Assembly: GCA_963813415.1 (NCBI GenBank)
Contig: CAWEYW010000001.1
Location: 248,001 to 312,000 of the forward strand
Length of the DNA: 64,000 nt
Origin: CAIWHR01 sp963813415
GTDB lineage: Bacteria; Pseudomonadota; Gammaproteobacteria; Burkholderiales; Casimicrobiaceae
Direction: 5' to 3'
Below are positions 17,135 through 25,447 of this stretch, piece by piece. Under the pieces are notes generated by a model, which had not been told where the DNA came from, searched no databases, and saw only the letters and a list, made by a program, of their open reading frames with translations. The stretch's first letter is position 1; the number at the start of each line of letters is the position of its first letter. The translations under genes and the position numbers were made by a program.

Positions 17135-17563
17135 TCAGAGGCCAGCGACGGCGTCTTTGATGCGCGCGTACGTGCCGCAGATGCAGACGTTCTCCATCTC
17201 CGACAGGATCTCGTTGCCGTGGTGTCCGGCGGCCATGGCGGCCGCGCAGGACATGATCATCCCCGACTGGCAGTAGCCGCACTGGGGCACCTGTTTGGCG
17301 ATCCATGCCTTCTGCGCCGGATGGCTGCGGTTGGCGGAGAGACCTTCGATGGTGACGATCCGCTTGCCGACGGCGGAGGAGACGTCCATGTCGCACGACT
17401 TCTCGGCCTCTCCGTCCACCATGACCGTGCACGCACCACAGATCTCTATCCCGCAGCCGTACTTCGTGCCGGTAAGACCCAGTACATCGCGCAACACCCA
17501 GAGAAGCGGCGTTGCCGCATCGACGTTGACTGTGTAGTTCTGACCATTGACGTTCAGGACCAT
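17135..17563 (-). CDS. Molybdenum hydroxylase 2Fe-2S small subunit (IorA-like)
   Basis: 142 aa, the electron-transfer subunit paired with the downstream large subunit. The plant-type N-terminal [2Fe-2S] ligands are in YGCGIEICGACTVMVDG plus EKSC. The second cluster domain carries CGYCQSGMIMSC and CICGTYARI. All eight cysteine ligands are therefore present. A cytochrome c subunit, often encoded nearby for IorAB-type systems, is not seen in the window. Upstream lies an AT-rich regulatory region with an FNR-like box, suggesting oxygen- or nitrogen-oxide-responsive control. Confidence 0.92.
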   Translation of the reverse strand: MVLNVNGQNYTVNVDAATPLLWVLRDVLGLTGTKYGCGIEICGACTVMVDGEAEKSCDMDVSSAVGKRIVTIEGLSANRSHPAQKAWIAKQVPQCGYCQSGMIMSCAAAMAAGHHGNEILSEMENVCICGTYARIKDAVAGL

Positions 17564-18134
17564 CGGAACCTCCGAGCAAGGGGCGCGCGCCCCGTTAAGT
17601 TGTTATTCCCTGTGCGACGGTGAGTCGCGCACGGCGGAACGGAGGCTACGGCATAATTTATGACATTGTCAATTTTGATAATTGTCAAGGCACCGCGCGC
17701 CATTGCGGGCACTAGGCAGCTTGTTACTACAAAGATATGACGTTGGCACATTCCGTCAGCGAGCCCGGATGGCACTCGTCCCGGGGGCCGGGGGGCAGGC
17801 TTAGCCGGTCGCGCGCACCGGGAGCCGCGCGACGGCGGCCGATCACGCGATGACACCGGGCCGCGGAGATCCCCAATGGTCACCGAGGCATGCTGCAGAG
17901 GGTGCTGCGGGGAAGGTGTGACGCGGCGGTGGCCCGCGGGAATCACCAGCGACCTGCGCTTCGCCGGTCACATGCCGATATGGGATGGAAGTGCGGCGGA
18001 GCCGCTGCGTTGCTGGCGGCGCGCCGACCCATCAACTCACCACGTGGTCGCGCCGATGCCCGCCCAACTGCCTCAATCCCCTGCCGCCGAGGGCGGTCAG
18101 GACAGCCTGCTGTACGAAGACGACGAGGCGCGCG
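17564..18134. other. Intergenic region upstream of the molybdenum hydroxylase operon
   Basis: No convincing gene. The first 130 bases hold the ribosome binding site and the AT-rich promoter/operator patch described separately. The rest is GC-rich; an open frame around 17876-18256 has implausible composition (CCRGCCGEG, many Arg/Pro) and overlaps the next gene antisense, so I leave it out. Confidence 0.5.
17675..17688. promoter_or_regulatory. FNR/DNR-like box upstream of the molybdenum hydroxylase operon
   Basis: TTGAT-AATT-GTCAA, a near-perfect FNR-family half-site pair with the standard 4-base spacer, 112 bases upstream of the 2Fe-2S subunit start. It sits in an AT-rich island (17651-17690) within very GC-rich surroundings. 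On the minus strand a TTGACA at 17688-17683 with 17-base spacing to TGTCAT could be a promoter overlapping the box. Regulation by a CRP/FNR-type factor is inference from the motif. Confidence 0.5.
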
Positions 18135-18401
18135 CTAGGTATTACCGTGCCGTGGCCCAGGCTTACGCAAGCTGTTTAGATGCCGCACATAGCGCTCAAA
18201 GCCCTCGCTCACCTGCTTCGGTGTCTCGGAGTGACGGAGGACCCCCGCACCGATGACCGTCTCGCGGTCGAACTCGACCAGAACCTTCGCCTGCATCTCG
18301 CCGGGCATTGCCCGCAGCAGCGAGATGACCAGGCACTGCATCGCCATCAGCTCGCCCTTCTGATCGTTGACTACGGCGGCCATGTGCTCGAGCGGGGTCA
18401 T
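18135..18401 (-). CDS. Hypothetical protein (88 aa)
   Basis: Start ATG 18401 is chosen over upstream ATGs because AAGGAGGAGG precedes it at ideal spacing. The product is helical: MTPLEHMAAVVNDQKGELMAMQCLVISLLRAMPGEM, then VLVEFDRETVIGAGVLRH and SEGFERYVRHLNSLRK. The predicted fold is two or three helices with one cysteine and no signal peptide. I recognise no named family. It is monocistronic, with its 3' end close to the exonuclease region. Confidence 0.65.
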   Translation of the reverse strand: MTPLEHMAAVVNDQKGELMAMQCLVISLLRAMPGEMQAKVLVEFDRETVIGAGVLRHSETPKQVSEGFERYVRHLNSLRKPGPRHGNT

Positions 18402-18559
18402 GCCGGCCTCCTCCTTGATCGTGTCGTCGCGCATAACGGGCGAATGTAGCAAACCTTGCGTGTTCTACAAGCGGACATCGCACGAGGCGCGCGTCGTGCC
18501 CCCCCGGACGATGGTGCGTTGCCGGGAATCCGAGGTCGAACGCCGGCCAAAGCCAGCGG

Positions 18560-19303
18560 TCACGCAATGGTGGTCATTACCGGCGCGTGATCGCTGGTGC
18601 CGACCTCGCCCAGCACGGCGCAGGTCGAAGCGCGCGCCGCGAGCGTCCGTGAAGCGAGGATGTAGTCGATGCGCCAGCCGATGTTGCGCTGGCGCATGTT
18701 GCGCCACGGCGCCCACCAGGTGAACATGTTTGCGTCCTCCGGGTGGAGCGTCCGCGCCACGTCGACGAGGTAGCCGTCGAGGATCTGCTCGAACAGCTCC
18801 CGCTCTTCGGGGCGCTGTCCGATCACCCCGGCTTTTTTCTCGCGGGGATGCACGTCCATGTCGGTGCGCGCAATGTTGATGTCGCCGCACAGCACCAGCT
18901 CGCGCCCTTCGTCGTGCACCTGCTTCGTCCAGGCGGCGAGATCGCGCAGGAAACGGATCTTCGCGTCGTAATCCTTGCCGCCATTCGGTACGTACACCGA
19001 CGCCAGGACGAGGTTGCCGAACCGCGCCTGCACGATCCGTGTCTCCATGTCGAACGCCGGATGACTGAACTCCGGCTCACCCTCGAACGCCGCCTTCCGG
19101 ATGTGCAGCGACACGCCGGAATAGCCACGCTGGCCATGCCAGTAGGTCGTGTACTCGGCGATCTTGCAGCGATCGGGGATCTGCGTCGGATCGGCCTTGA
19201 GCTCCTGCAGGCAGACGACGTCCGGCTGATCACGCTCGAGCCATTCGCAGAATTGCGCTTCGCGGGCACGGATGCCGTTGACGTTCCAGGTTGCGATCTT
19301 CAT
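18560..19303 (-). CDS. xthA: Exodeoxyribonuclease III
   Basis: 247 aa, the major AP endonuclease / 3'-5' exonuclease of base-excision repair. Catalytic blocks in order: TWNVNGIRAR, VVCLQELKAD (Glu metal ligand), YSGVSLHIRK, LASVYVPNGGKDY, LVLCGDINIARTDMDVH, IGWRIDYILASR and TSDHAPVMTTI (terminal Asp-His pair). Length and motif order match XthA-family enzymes. The start ATG 19303 gives the standard MKIATWNVNGIR N-terminus; the longer frame upstream is a shadow of the DUF2721 gene. Confidence 0.96.
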   Translation of the reverse strand: MKIATWNVNGIRAREAQFCEWLERDQPDVVCLQELKADPTQIPDRCKIAEYTTYWHGQRGYSGVSLHIRKAAFEGEPEFSHPAFDMETRIVQARFGNLVLASVYVPNGGKDYDAKIRFLRDLAAWTKQVHDEGRELVLCGDINIARTDMDVHPREKKAGVIGQRPEERELFEQILDGYLVDVARTLHPEDANMFTWWAPWRNMRQRNIGWRIDYILASRTLAARASTCAVLGEVGTSDHAPVMTTIA

Positions 19304-19365
19304 GGGCGAAACGCGGGCAAAGGAAGGTATGCAATGCGGGTCGGGATCCATGCACGTGCCCGGGA

Positions 19366-19830
19366 TCACCCAGCACCGCGTGCGAAACGCGCCGGATCGA
19401 TGTTGGTCGAGTGCGTGGCGAGATAGACCTCGCGCAGGAAGGAAACGAGGCCGCCGACCAGTGCGAGCATGGCAAGCACGAACAGTACCCCGGAGATGAC
19501 GCGCAGGTTGCTGCCCACGAACTCGTCCACGAACAGGGCCCCGATGACGAGGCAGACGAGAAGCGCCGCCGCCGTGCAGAAATTGATCGACCAGCTCGCG
19601 AGTCGGCGTCGTTGTTCGAGGGTGGACAGCTCGGCGCGCGCAGCGTCGCGTCCCCGCGTATCGAGGGTCGGCCACGTCTGCTCGAAATGACGCGCGCGAT
19701 CGATGACCCGCGCGAGGCGATCCGCCATCACGCCGAGCAGCCCCGGGATGCCCGTGAGCAGGAAGACCGGGGCGATGGCGAGCTGGATTGCGTGCGCGAT
19801 GAGCGCGCCGCCGGCATCGGTCGTAGGCAT
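19366..19830 (-). CDS. DUF2721 family membrane protein
   Basis: 154 aa with a hydrophobic first helix (HAIQLAIAPVFLLTGIPGLLGVMADRLARVIDRAR) and two closely spaced C-terminal helices (FCTAAALLVCLVIGALFV and VISGVLFVLAMLALVGGLVSFLREVYLA). The RLARVIDRAR block after helix 1 and the FLREVYLAT end are characteristic of DUF2721. Its function is unknown. It lies 62 bases upstream of xthA on the same strand, so the two may be co-transcribed. Confidence 0.85.
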   Translation of the reverse strand: MPTTDAGGALIAHAIQLAIAPVFLLTGIPGLLGVMADRLARVIDRARHFEQTWPTLDTRGRDAARAELSTLEQRRRLASWSINFCTAAALLVCLVIGALFVDEFVGSNLRVISGVLFVLAMLALVGGLVSFLREVYLATHSTNIDPARFARGAG

Positions 19831-19845
19831 GGGAAACCCTGTGCA

Positions 19846-19875
19846 CGCATTTCGGCGCATTTCGGCGCATTTTGG
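19846..19875. repeat. Three tandem copies of a 10-bp unit
   Basis: CGCATTTCGG occurs three times back to back (the third copy reads CGCATTTTGG), just upstream of the DUF2721 start codon at 19830. It lies in the leader or promoter area of that gene. It could be a simple slippage repeat or a regulator binding array. Confidence 0.75.
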
Positions 19876-20110
19876 TAGTGCCGCGCGGCTGCGCGGAGCA
19901 TCCGCCCAATGTACCATCGCGGCAGAGGCCGTTGACACTCCGCCGGAGCACGCTACCATGGCCGGCGCCATTGCATCACCGCATGCCCTGCCGGCACCAT
20001 TGCTGGAATGCGTCCGACGCGGTCGCGTGTGCGTGCCTCCGACCGATGTGCCGGGTGGGCCCGGCGCGCCCTGTCGTTCCAAGACCCATCACCTGTCCTG
20101 CGAGGACCGA

Positions 20111-20317
20111 TTGAATTCCAATGACCTTTGCACGCGCATCGCGCGCGACTTCCAGGCTGTCGACCTGCCCGGCACGGACGCGCCGCTGGTTGCCGCTGCG
20201 GTCACGGCGAACAACGCGCGCATCGCCGAGGGCGCCCGCGCCATGTTGCGCATGGAGGACCATCCCGGTACCTTCGATCCATGGTGCCGCGCCTTCGTGA
20301 TCCCGGAGGCGCGGTGA
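20111..20317 (+). CDS. AtzG-like small subunit of an amidase complex
   Basis: 68 aa from a TTG start preceded by GAGG. It begins MNSNDLCTRIARDFQAVDL and ends MLRMEDHPGTFDPWCRAFVIPEAR. Its length, the acidic 'EDHP' region and its position directly before an AtzE-like amidase match AtzG, the small partner of 1-carboxybiuret hydrolase AtzE. Its stop codon overlaps the amidase GTG start (GTGA), so the two are translationally coupled, as expected for subunits of one complex. It is below the size of many gene callers and starts with TTG, so it is easily missed. The family call rests on size and context and is moderately sure. Confidence 0.6.
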   Translation: MNSNDLCTRIARDFQAVDLPGTDAPLVAAAVTANNARIAEGARAMLRMEDHPGTFDPWCRAFVIPEAR

Positions 20318-21732
20318 GCGATCTGCTCGGCCTCGACCTCGTCGGCGTCGCCGAGGCGATCCGCAGCGGCGATATCACGTCGGAACACGCGACCCGCTGG
20401 AGCCTGGAACGGCTGCTGCGCCACGGCACGGCGTGCAACGCGCTGATGCACATCGACGCCGATCGGGCCCTTGAGTCCGCGCGCGCGGCCGACCTCCGGC
20501 GTGGCCGCGGCGAGCGGCTGGGCCCGTTGCACGGCGTACCGCTCGCACACAAGGATCTCTTCTATCGCGCCGGCCGCATCTGCACCGGCGGCTCCAGCAT
20601 CCGGCGCGACTTCGTCCCCGAGACGACCGCCACCGTCCTGACGCGCCTCGACGCGGCCGGTGCGCTCGACCTTGGCACCCTGCACATGGCCGAGTTCGCG
20701 CTCAGCCCAACCGGGTTCAATGCCCACTATGGCCACGGCCGCAATCCTTGGAACACCACGCACGTACCCGGAGGCTCGTCGAGCGGCTCGGGGATCGGCG
20801 TTGCCGGCCGGATGGTGTTCGGCTCCCTCGGCAGCGATACCGGTGGTTCCATCCGCCATCCGGCAGCGATGTGCGGCATCACCGGAATGAAGCCCACGCT
20901 CCGCCGCGTGAGCGTCGCCGGCGTGATGCCGCTGTCGTGGTCGCTGGACTGCATCGGGCCGCTCGCGCAATCGTCGCGCGATTGCGCCCGGCTGCTGCAG
21001 GTCATCGCCGGCGCCGATGCGAGCGACGGCACCGCGGCGACGGTGCCCGTGCCCGACTACGAGTCCTTTCTCGACGGCTCGGTGCGCGGGCTGCACATTG
21101 CCGTCCCCCGGCGCTACTACCGCGATGCCGTCACCCCGGACGTTGCGACAGCACTCGACGAAAGCCTGCGCGTGTTCGGGGCACTTGGCGCCGTCATCGT
21201 CGAGACCGACGTGCCGGACATGGCGCTGATCAATGCCATGATGCAGGTCGTGATGGCCGCCGAAGCAGCGGCCATTCACCGTACCTGGCTGACGGAGCGA
21301 CCGGACGACTATGGCGAGCAGGTGCGCCTGCGCATCGAGCCGGGACTGGTCTACCCCGCGACGCGCTACATCGAAGCGCTGAGCCTGCGGGTGCGCCTGA
21401 CGGAGGAATACCTGGCGACGACGCTGCGGGGTTGCGACGCCATTCACATGCCGGCGGTGCCGATCCCGGTGCCGTCGATCGAGGCCACCACCGCAGGATC
21501 GCCAGCCGATGTCACCGCGGCCATCGCCGGCGTGACGCACTGCACGCGCGCGATCAACTACCTGGGGCTGCCGTCGCTGTGCGTCCCCGCGGGGTTTTCG
21601 GCGAACGGCATGCCCGTCGGGTTCCAGTTGGTCGGCCGGCCCTTCGCCGAAGCCGCGCTGTTGCGCGCCGGTGATGCCTTCCAGCGCGTCACCGACTGGC
21701 ACCAACGCATGCCCGAGGCACTCCGCGACTGA
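20314..21732 (+). CDS. Amidase-signature hydrolase, AtzE-like
   Basis: 472 aa, amidase-signature family. The Ser-cisSer-Lys triad is visible: Lys80 in LHGVPLAHKD, Ser155 in VPGGSSSGSG and nucleophile Ser179 in GSDTGGSIRHPA. The GTG start at 20314, with CGGAGG ahead, overlaps the stop of the small upstream gene. Frames reading further upstream are shadows. Pairing with an AtzG-like subunit points to AtzE-type chemistry (hydrolysis of a carboxybiuret, urea- or allophanate-like amide) rather than GatA of tRNA amidation; there is no GatB/GatC here. The operon on the facing strand probably imports the substrate. Confidence 0.9.
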   Translation: MSDLLGLDLVGVAEAIRSGDITSEHATRWSLERLLRHGTACNALMHIDADRALESARAADLRRGRGERLGPLHGVPLAHKDLFYRAGRICTGGSSIRRDFVPETTATVLTRLDAAGALDLGTLHMAEFALSPTGFNAHYGHGRNPWNTTHVPGGSSSGSGIGVAGRMVFGSLGSDTGGSIRHPAAMCGITGMKPTLRRVSVAGVMPLSWSLDCIGPLAQSSRDCARLLQVIAGADASDGTAATVPVPDYESFLDGSVRGLHIAVPRRYYRDAVTPDVATALDESLRVFGALGAVIVETDVPDMALINAMMQVVMAAEAAAIHRTWLTERPDDYGEQVRLRIEPGLVYPATRYIEALSLRVRLTEEYLATTLRGCDAIHMPAVPIPVPSIEATTAGSPADVTAAIAGVTHCTRAINYLGLPSLCVPAGFSANGMPVGFQLVGRPFAEAALLRAGDAFQRVTDWHQRMPEALRD

Positions 21733-21744
21733 CGCTCCGGCATG

Positions 21745-21764
21745 GGCGCGACCGGTGTCGCGCC
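21745..21764. terminator. Perfect hairpin between convergent amidase and binding-protein genes
   Basis: GGCGCGAC-CGGT-GTCGCGCC is an exact 8-bp stem with a 4-base loop in the 55-base gap between two convergent genes. No T-tract follows on either strand, so it may be a weak or bidirectional terminator, or a stabilising hairpin. Confidence 0.45.
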
Positions 21765-21787
21765 GGCGGCGTGCTGCGCGCGCCAGT

Positions 21788-22825
21788 TCACGTGCAGGAA
21801 CCGAGCTTCGGCGGCATCCGGTCGCTGGCCGGCGGAAGGTAGGCCGGGGTGAAGACTTCGTCGACCGCCGGCTTCGACTTGAGCTCGAAGGCCTTCACCG
21901 TCTCATCAATCGAGTCGGCCAGTCGCTTGGTATCGATGGAGCTGATGCCGCTCGTCTTGAATTCCGCGGTGAGCGTCAGTGTCTCGAGGCCCTCGACGAG
22001 GCGGATGCACTCCGTCTTGAGGTCGGCCAGCGCATCGCGCCCCTTGATCGCCTTGACCGATTCCTGCGGCTTGGCGATCGCGTCCTTGAGCGAATTGTTG
22101 ATGGCGCGCACGACCGCCGCGACGGTCTTCGGATTCTGCTTCGCGAAATCCGGGCGCACGATGATGGCCGTGCCGTATTGCTTCAGGCCATAGTCGTTGT
22201 AGCGCAGCGTCACGACCTTTTCGAGCGGCACGCCGAGCTGCACCACGCTCATGATGCTCGAGGTCGTGAATCCCGCCACCGCGTCCACGTTGCCCTTCAC
22301 CATCATCGGCTCGCGCAACTGGCCGCTCAACTGTCGCCAGGTGATCTTCGACGCGTCGAAGCCGGCGTTCTTGGCGAACTCGTTGAACATGGTGAATGCG
22401 GCGCTGCCGGCGGTCGCGCCGAGCGTGCGTCCCTCGAGATCCTTCGGCGTCTTGATCCCGCGGCCATCGACGGTCACCACCGCAAGCGGCGAGTTCCCGC
22501 CGGTCACGTAGACGGCGATGAGCTTGCTGTTCGGATTGTCGGCGTTGAACTTGATCATGGTCGCGATATCGGCCCAGCCGAACTGGTACGCACGCGACGC
22601 CACGCGCGTCATCACGTCGCTCGAGCCGCTGCCGCGATCGATGGTCGGGCGGAGTCCCTCGGCCTTGAACCGACCTTCGTCGAGCCCGTACAGGAAGATC
22701 GACTGCGGCCCCTGGAATGCCCAGTCGAGCGTGATCTTCACCTCGGGCGTCTCGACACCCTGGGCGTGGGCGGCGGTACCAAGGAGCGAGACGGCGAGGA
22801 TTGCGGCGATTGCGATGGGCTTCAT
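21788..22825 (-). CDS. ABC transporter substrate-binding protein, NMT1/THI5-like
   Basis: 345 aa. A Sec signal peptide (MKPIAIAAILAVSLLGTAAHAQ) follows a good ribosome binding site (CAGGAGACATC). The mature part begins VKITLDWAFQGPQSIFLYGLDEGRF, the N-terminal pattern of THI5/NMT1 pyrimidine- and thiamine-precursor binding proteins, followed by GRTLGATAGSAAFTMFNEFAKNAG. Such proteins bind pyrimidine-like, riboflavin-like or other heterocyclic ligands. It is the last gene of the operon LVIVD - CobW - ATPase - permease - deacetylase - binding protein. The ligand is inferred only from the family and the AtzE neighbour. Confidence 0.9.
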   Translation of the reverse strand: MKPIAIAAILAVSLLGTAAHAQGVETPEVKITLDWAFQGPQSIFLYGLDEGRFKAEGLRPTIDRGSGSSDVMTRVASRAYQFGWADIATMIKFNADNPNSKLIAVYVTGGNSPLAVVTVDGRGIKTPKDLEGRTLGATAGSAAFTMFNEFAKNAGFDASKITWRQLSGQLREPMMVKGNVDAVAGFTTSSIMSVVQLGVPLEKVVTLRYNDYGLKQYGTAIIVRPDFAKQNPKTVAAVVRAINNSLKDAIAKPQESVKAIKGRDALADLKTECIRLVEGLETLTLTAEFKTSGISSIDTKRLADSIDETVKAFELKSKPAVDEVFTPAYLPPASDRMPPKLGSCT

Positions 22826-22880
22826 GATGTCTCCTGCGTGACCTGGAAATTGGACGGGCATGCTTGCGCCTGGATACGGG

Positions 22881-23786
22881 TCAGCCGGCCGGACCGCCGG
22901 GAATGACCCCTGCCGGCAGTGCATAACAGAAATCGGCGACGGCGCCGGGTGTGGTCCACCACACGCGATCGCGTTGGCTATGTTGCACGCAGTGCGTCAG
23001 CGCCTGGCGCAGCGCACCGAGCCGGAACGGTTGCCCGACCACGAACGGATGCAGCGAGATCGTCATGACCAGCGGCTGTGCCGTGCACTGCTCGACCATC
23101 TCGTCGAATCCGGCCACGATCATGTCGGCGAACTGCTGCATGGTGTCGCGCCGGTGGATGATCGCTGCGGAGTCGTTGAGCTCGGCGGGATACGGCACCG
23201 AAAGGAGCGGACCGGCGCGCGTGCGCAGCCAGAACGGCTGGTCGTCGGCCGGCCAGTCCATCACGTAGGTGTAGCCCGCCTCCTTGAGCAGGTCCGGCGT
23301 GACGTTGCTTTCCGATGCCGCCGGGCCCATCCAGCCCTTGGGCGGCTTTCCTTCCTTTTCCGTGATCTGGGCGGTGACGTCGTCGATGAGCCGCCGCTCG
23401 TCGAGCTCCCACAAATCAGACTGGCGTTCGGCATTGGTGCGGCCATGGGCAACGATCTCGTCGCGGCGCTGACGAATGCGCTCGAAGATCTGCGGGTGAT
23501 CCGCGTACAGCAGGGAATTGACGTTGTGCGCCGCCGGGATCCCGAGCTGGTCGAACATGTCGAACATTCGCCAGATCCCCACGCGGTTGCCGTAATCGCG
23601 CCACGCGAAGTTGCGCTGGTTCTGCGGCTCTCCGAGCTTCGCGGGATCCCAGCCCCAGCCCTTCCGGTATGCATAGACCTCGAGATTGGTGACCACGCAG
23701 AACGCGAGGCGCTTGCCGCCCGGCCATGAATAGTCCTTGCGGGCGTGGATCGGGGAAAACTCGTAACGTCCGTGCTTCGGTAGCAT
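22881..23786 (-). CDS. Polysaccharide-deacetylase-fold hydrolase, PuuE/allantoinase-like
   Basis: 301 aa with a NodB-like barrel of the PuuE branch. The aromatic N-terminus YSWPGGKRLAFCVVTNLEVYAYRKGWGWDP, the DYGNRVGIWRMFDMFDQLGIPAA block, EIVAHGRTN and a C-terminal SLHPFVVGQPFR match cofactor-independent allantoinases and related C-N hydrolases rather than peptidoglycan deacetylases. It has no signal peptide, so it is cytoplasmic. It lies between a permease and a binding protein and close to an AtzE-like amidase, which supports a role in opening or trimming a nitrogenous ring or ureide compound. Confidence 0.85.
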   Translation of the reverse strand: MLPKHGRYEFSPIHARKDYSWPGGKRLAFCVVTNLEVYAYRKGWGWDPAKLGEPQNQRNFAWRDYGNRVGIWRMFDMFDQLGIPAAHNVNSLLYADHPQIFERIRQRRDEIVAHGRTNAERQSDLWELDERRLIDDVTAQITEKEGKPPKGWMGPAASESNVTPDLLKEAGYTYVMDWPADDQPFWLRTRAGPLLSVPYPAELNDSAAIIHRRDTMQQFADMIVAGFDEMVEQCTAQPLVMTISLHPFVVGQPFRLGALRQALTHCVQHSQRDRVWWTTPGAVADFCYALPAGVIPGGPAG

Positions 23787-23800
23787 GCCTTCCCTCCGGA

Positions 23801-24571
23801 TTACGAAACCATCTCATTGCCGCGAGTCGCCCAGAACGTGACGCGGCGCTCGAGTGCAGCGAACACCTCGTACATGACGATGCCCATCAATGCCACGACC
23901 AGCAGCCCGGCGAACACGAGTGCGACGTCGAAACGCGCGCTCGCCGAGATCATCAGGTAGCCGATGCCGCGGTCGGATGCGACCGTCTCCGCGACGATCG
24001 AGCCGATGAACGCGAGGGTTACGGCAACCTTGAGCGATGCGAAGAAGTACGGCATCGCGCGCGGAATGCCCACCTTGCGCAGGATCTGCACGCGCCGTGC
24101 GCCCAGCGAGCGCAGCACGTCGCGCAGCTCGGGCTCGATGGTGGCGAGTCCGGTCGCGACGTTGACCATGATGGGAAAGAACGAGATCACGAACGCGGTG
24201 ATCACGGCAGGCACCGTGCCGATGCCGAACCAGATGACGAGGATTGGCACGATGGCAACCTTCGGCACCGCATTGAGCCCCACCATGAGCGGATACACCC
24301 CGGCATAGACAGCGGGCAGCGCACCCACGAGGAGGCCCAGGAATAGACCGACTCCCACGGCAATCACGAATCCCAGCAGCGTGGTGTAGAGCGTCTGCAA
24401 GGAATTGAGCAGGATGGTCGGGTAGTGCTGGACCAGGCTCGTCGCGATCTGGCTCGGCCGCGGCAGGATGAAGGTGTCGACGTGGAACACCACGCAGATG
24501 ACCTCCCACAGGATGAAGAAGCCCGCCGTGACCAGCCAGGGCGTGACACGGCGTGCGACGACCGGCGACAT
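23801..24571 (-). CDS. ABC transporter permease, SsuC/ThiX-like
   Basis: 256 aa, about six transmembrane segments. TM1 is WLVTAGFFILWEVICVVF, followed by the 'LPRPSQI' turn. The cytoplasmic loop that contacts the ATPase reads LRDVLRSLGARRVQILRKVGIPRAMPYFFASLKVAVT. The start is ATG 24571; the longer frame on this strand is spurious. It ends 15 bases before the deacetylase gene and begins 3 bases after the ATPase stop, a tight operon. Confidence 0.92.
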   Translation of the reverse strand: MSPVVARRVTPWLVTAGFFILWEVICVVFHVDTFILPRPSQIATSLVQHYPTILLNSLQTLYTTLLGFVIAVGVGLFLGLLVGALPAVYAGVYPLMVGLNAVPKVAIVPILVIWFGIGTVPAVITAFVISFFPIMVNVATGLATIEPELRDVLRSLGARRVQILRKVGIPRAMPYFFASLKVAVTLAFIGSIVAETVASDRGIGYLMISASARFDVALVFAGLLVVALMGIVMYEVFAALERRVTFWATRGNEMVS

Positions 24572-24573
24572 GC

Positions 24574-25368
24574 TCAGTGCCTCGCGATGCGTTCGCGCAG
24601 CGCGTGCACCGTGTCCATGAAGCCCGGCAGGAAGGTCGTCTCCAGCGTGCGCGGGCGGGGAAAAGCGACCTCGGTGCGCGCCACGATCCTGCCGGGACGG
24701 GGGCTCGAGACGTAGATGGTGTCCGCCAGATACGCGGCCTCGCGCAGATCGTGCGTCACGAGGATCACCGTCGGCCGCTTTTCCATCCACAGCGTCTGCA
24801 GCACTTCCCACAGGTCCTCGCGCGTGAACGCGTCGAGCGCGCCGAACGGCTCGTCGAGCAACAGGATGCGGGGATCATGGATCAGCGAGCGGCACAGCGA
24901 GGTGCGCTGCTGCATCCCGCCGGAAAGCTCCCAAGGGTACTTGTTCTCGAAGCCGGCGAGGCCCACCTCACCGAGCAGCCGTCGCGCCCGGTCGGCATAC
25001 TCGGAGCGCCTGCGGCTGAAGTCGCGCGCGAACGGCTGCACGATCTCCAGCGGCAGCAGCACGTTCTCGAGAGCGGTCCGCCACGGCAGGAGCGTGGAAT
25101 TCTGGAAGGCCATGCCGCAAATGCTGATCGGTGCCGTGACCGGCCTGCCGTCCACCACCACCTCGCCCCTCAGTGCCGGGTGGAGCCCGGAGACCAGCTT
25201 CAACAGGCTCGATTTCCCGCATCCGCTGGGCCCGACGATGGCGATGAATTCGCCTTCGCGGATGGACATCGAGATGTCCTCGATGGCCAGTAGTCCCTGC
25301 CCGTTGGCTTGGTACTCGAGGCTTGCTCCGCGGAGCTCGACGAAAGATGGCGATGTTTCGGTGGTCAC
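24574..25368 (-). CDS. ABC transporter ATP-binding protein, SsuB/TauB-like
   Basis: 264 aa from a GTG at 25368. Walker A GPSGCGKSS, signature LSGGMQQR, Walker B ILLLDEPFGALDAF and H-loop VTHDLREA are all intact. It powers the importer whose permease follows 3 bases later and whose binding protein ends the operon. The start is uncertain: no Shine-Dalgarno is evident before this GTG, and the frame stays open through the end of the CobW gene. A start near 25390-25450 is possible and would add a short leader. Confidence 0.88.
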   Translation of the reverse strand: MTTETSPSFVELRGASLEYQANGQGLLAIEDISMSIREGEFIAIVGPSGCGKSSLLKLVSGLHPALRGEVVVDGRPVTAPISICGMAFQNSTLLPWRTALENVLLPLEIVQPFARDFSRRRSEYADRARRLLGEVGLAGFENKYPWELSGGMQQRTSLCRSLIHDPRILLLDEPFGALDAFTREDLWEVLQTLWMEKRPTVILVTHDLREAAYLADTIYVSSPRPGRIVARTEVAFPRPRTLETTFLPGFMDTVHALRERIARH

Positions 25369-25447
25369 TTGCGCAAGCGGCGGGAGTTGTCGCGAGCGAC
25401 CGGTCGGCTGCTTGCGATGGAATGGGATGATGTCGGCCGGCAATATA

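Noticed and set aside
15136..17160. 674-codon plus-strand open frame
   Set aside because: Antisense shadow of the molybdenum hydroxylase large subunit; composition unlike a real protein.
17876..18256. 126-codon plus-strand frame in the gap after the molybdenum hydroxylase
   Set aside because: Cys/Arg-rich improbable start region and overlap with the better-supported minus-strand gene at 18135-18401.
20089..21705. 538-codon minus-strand open frame
   Set aside because: Antisense to the amidase with its intact catalytic triad.
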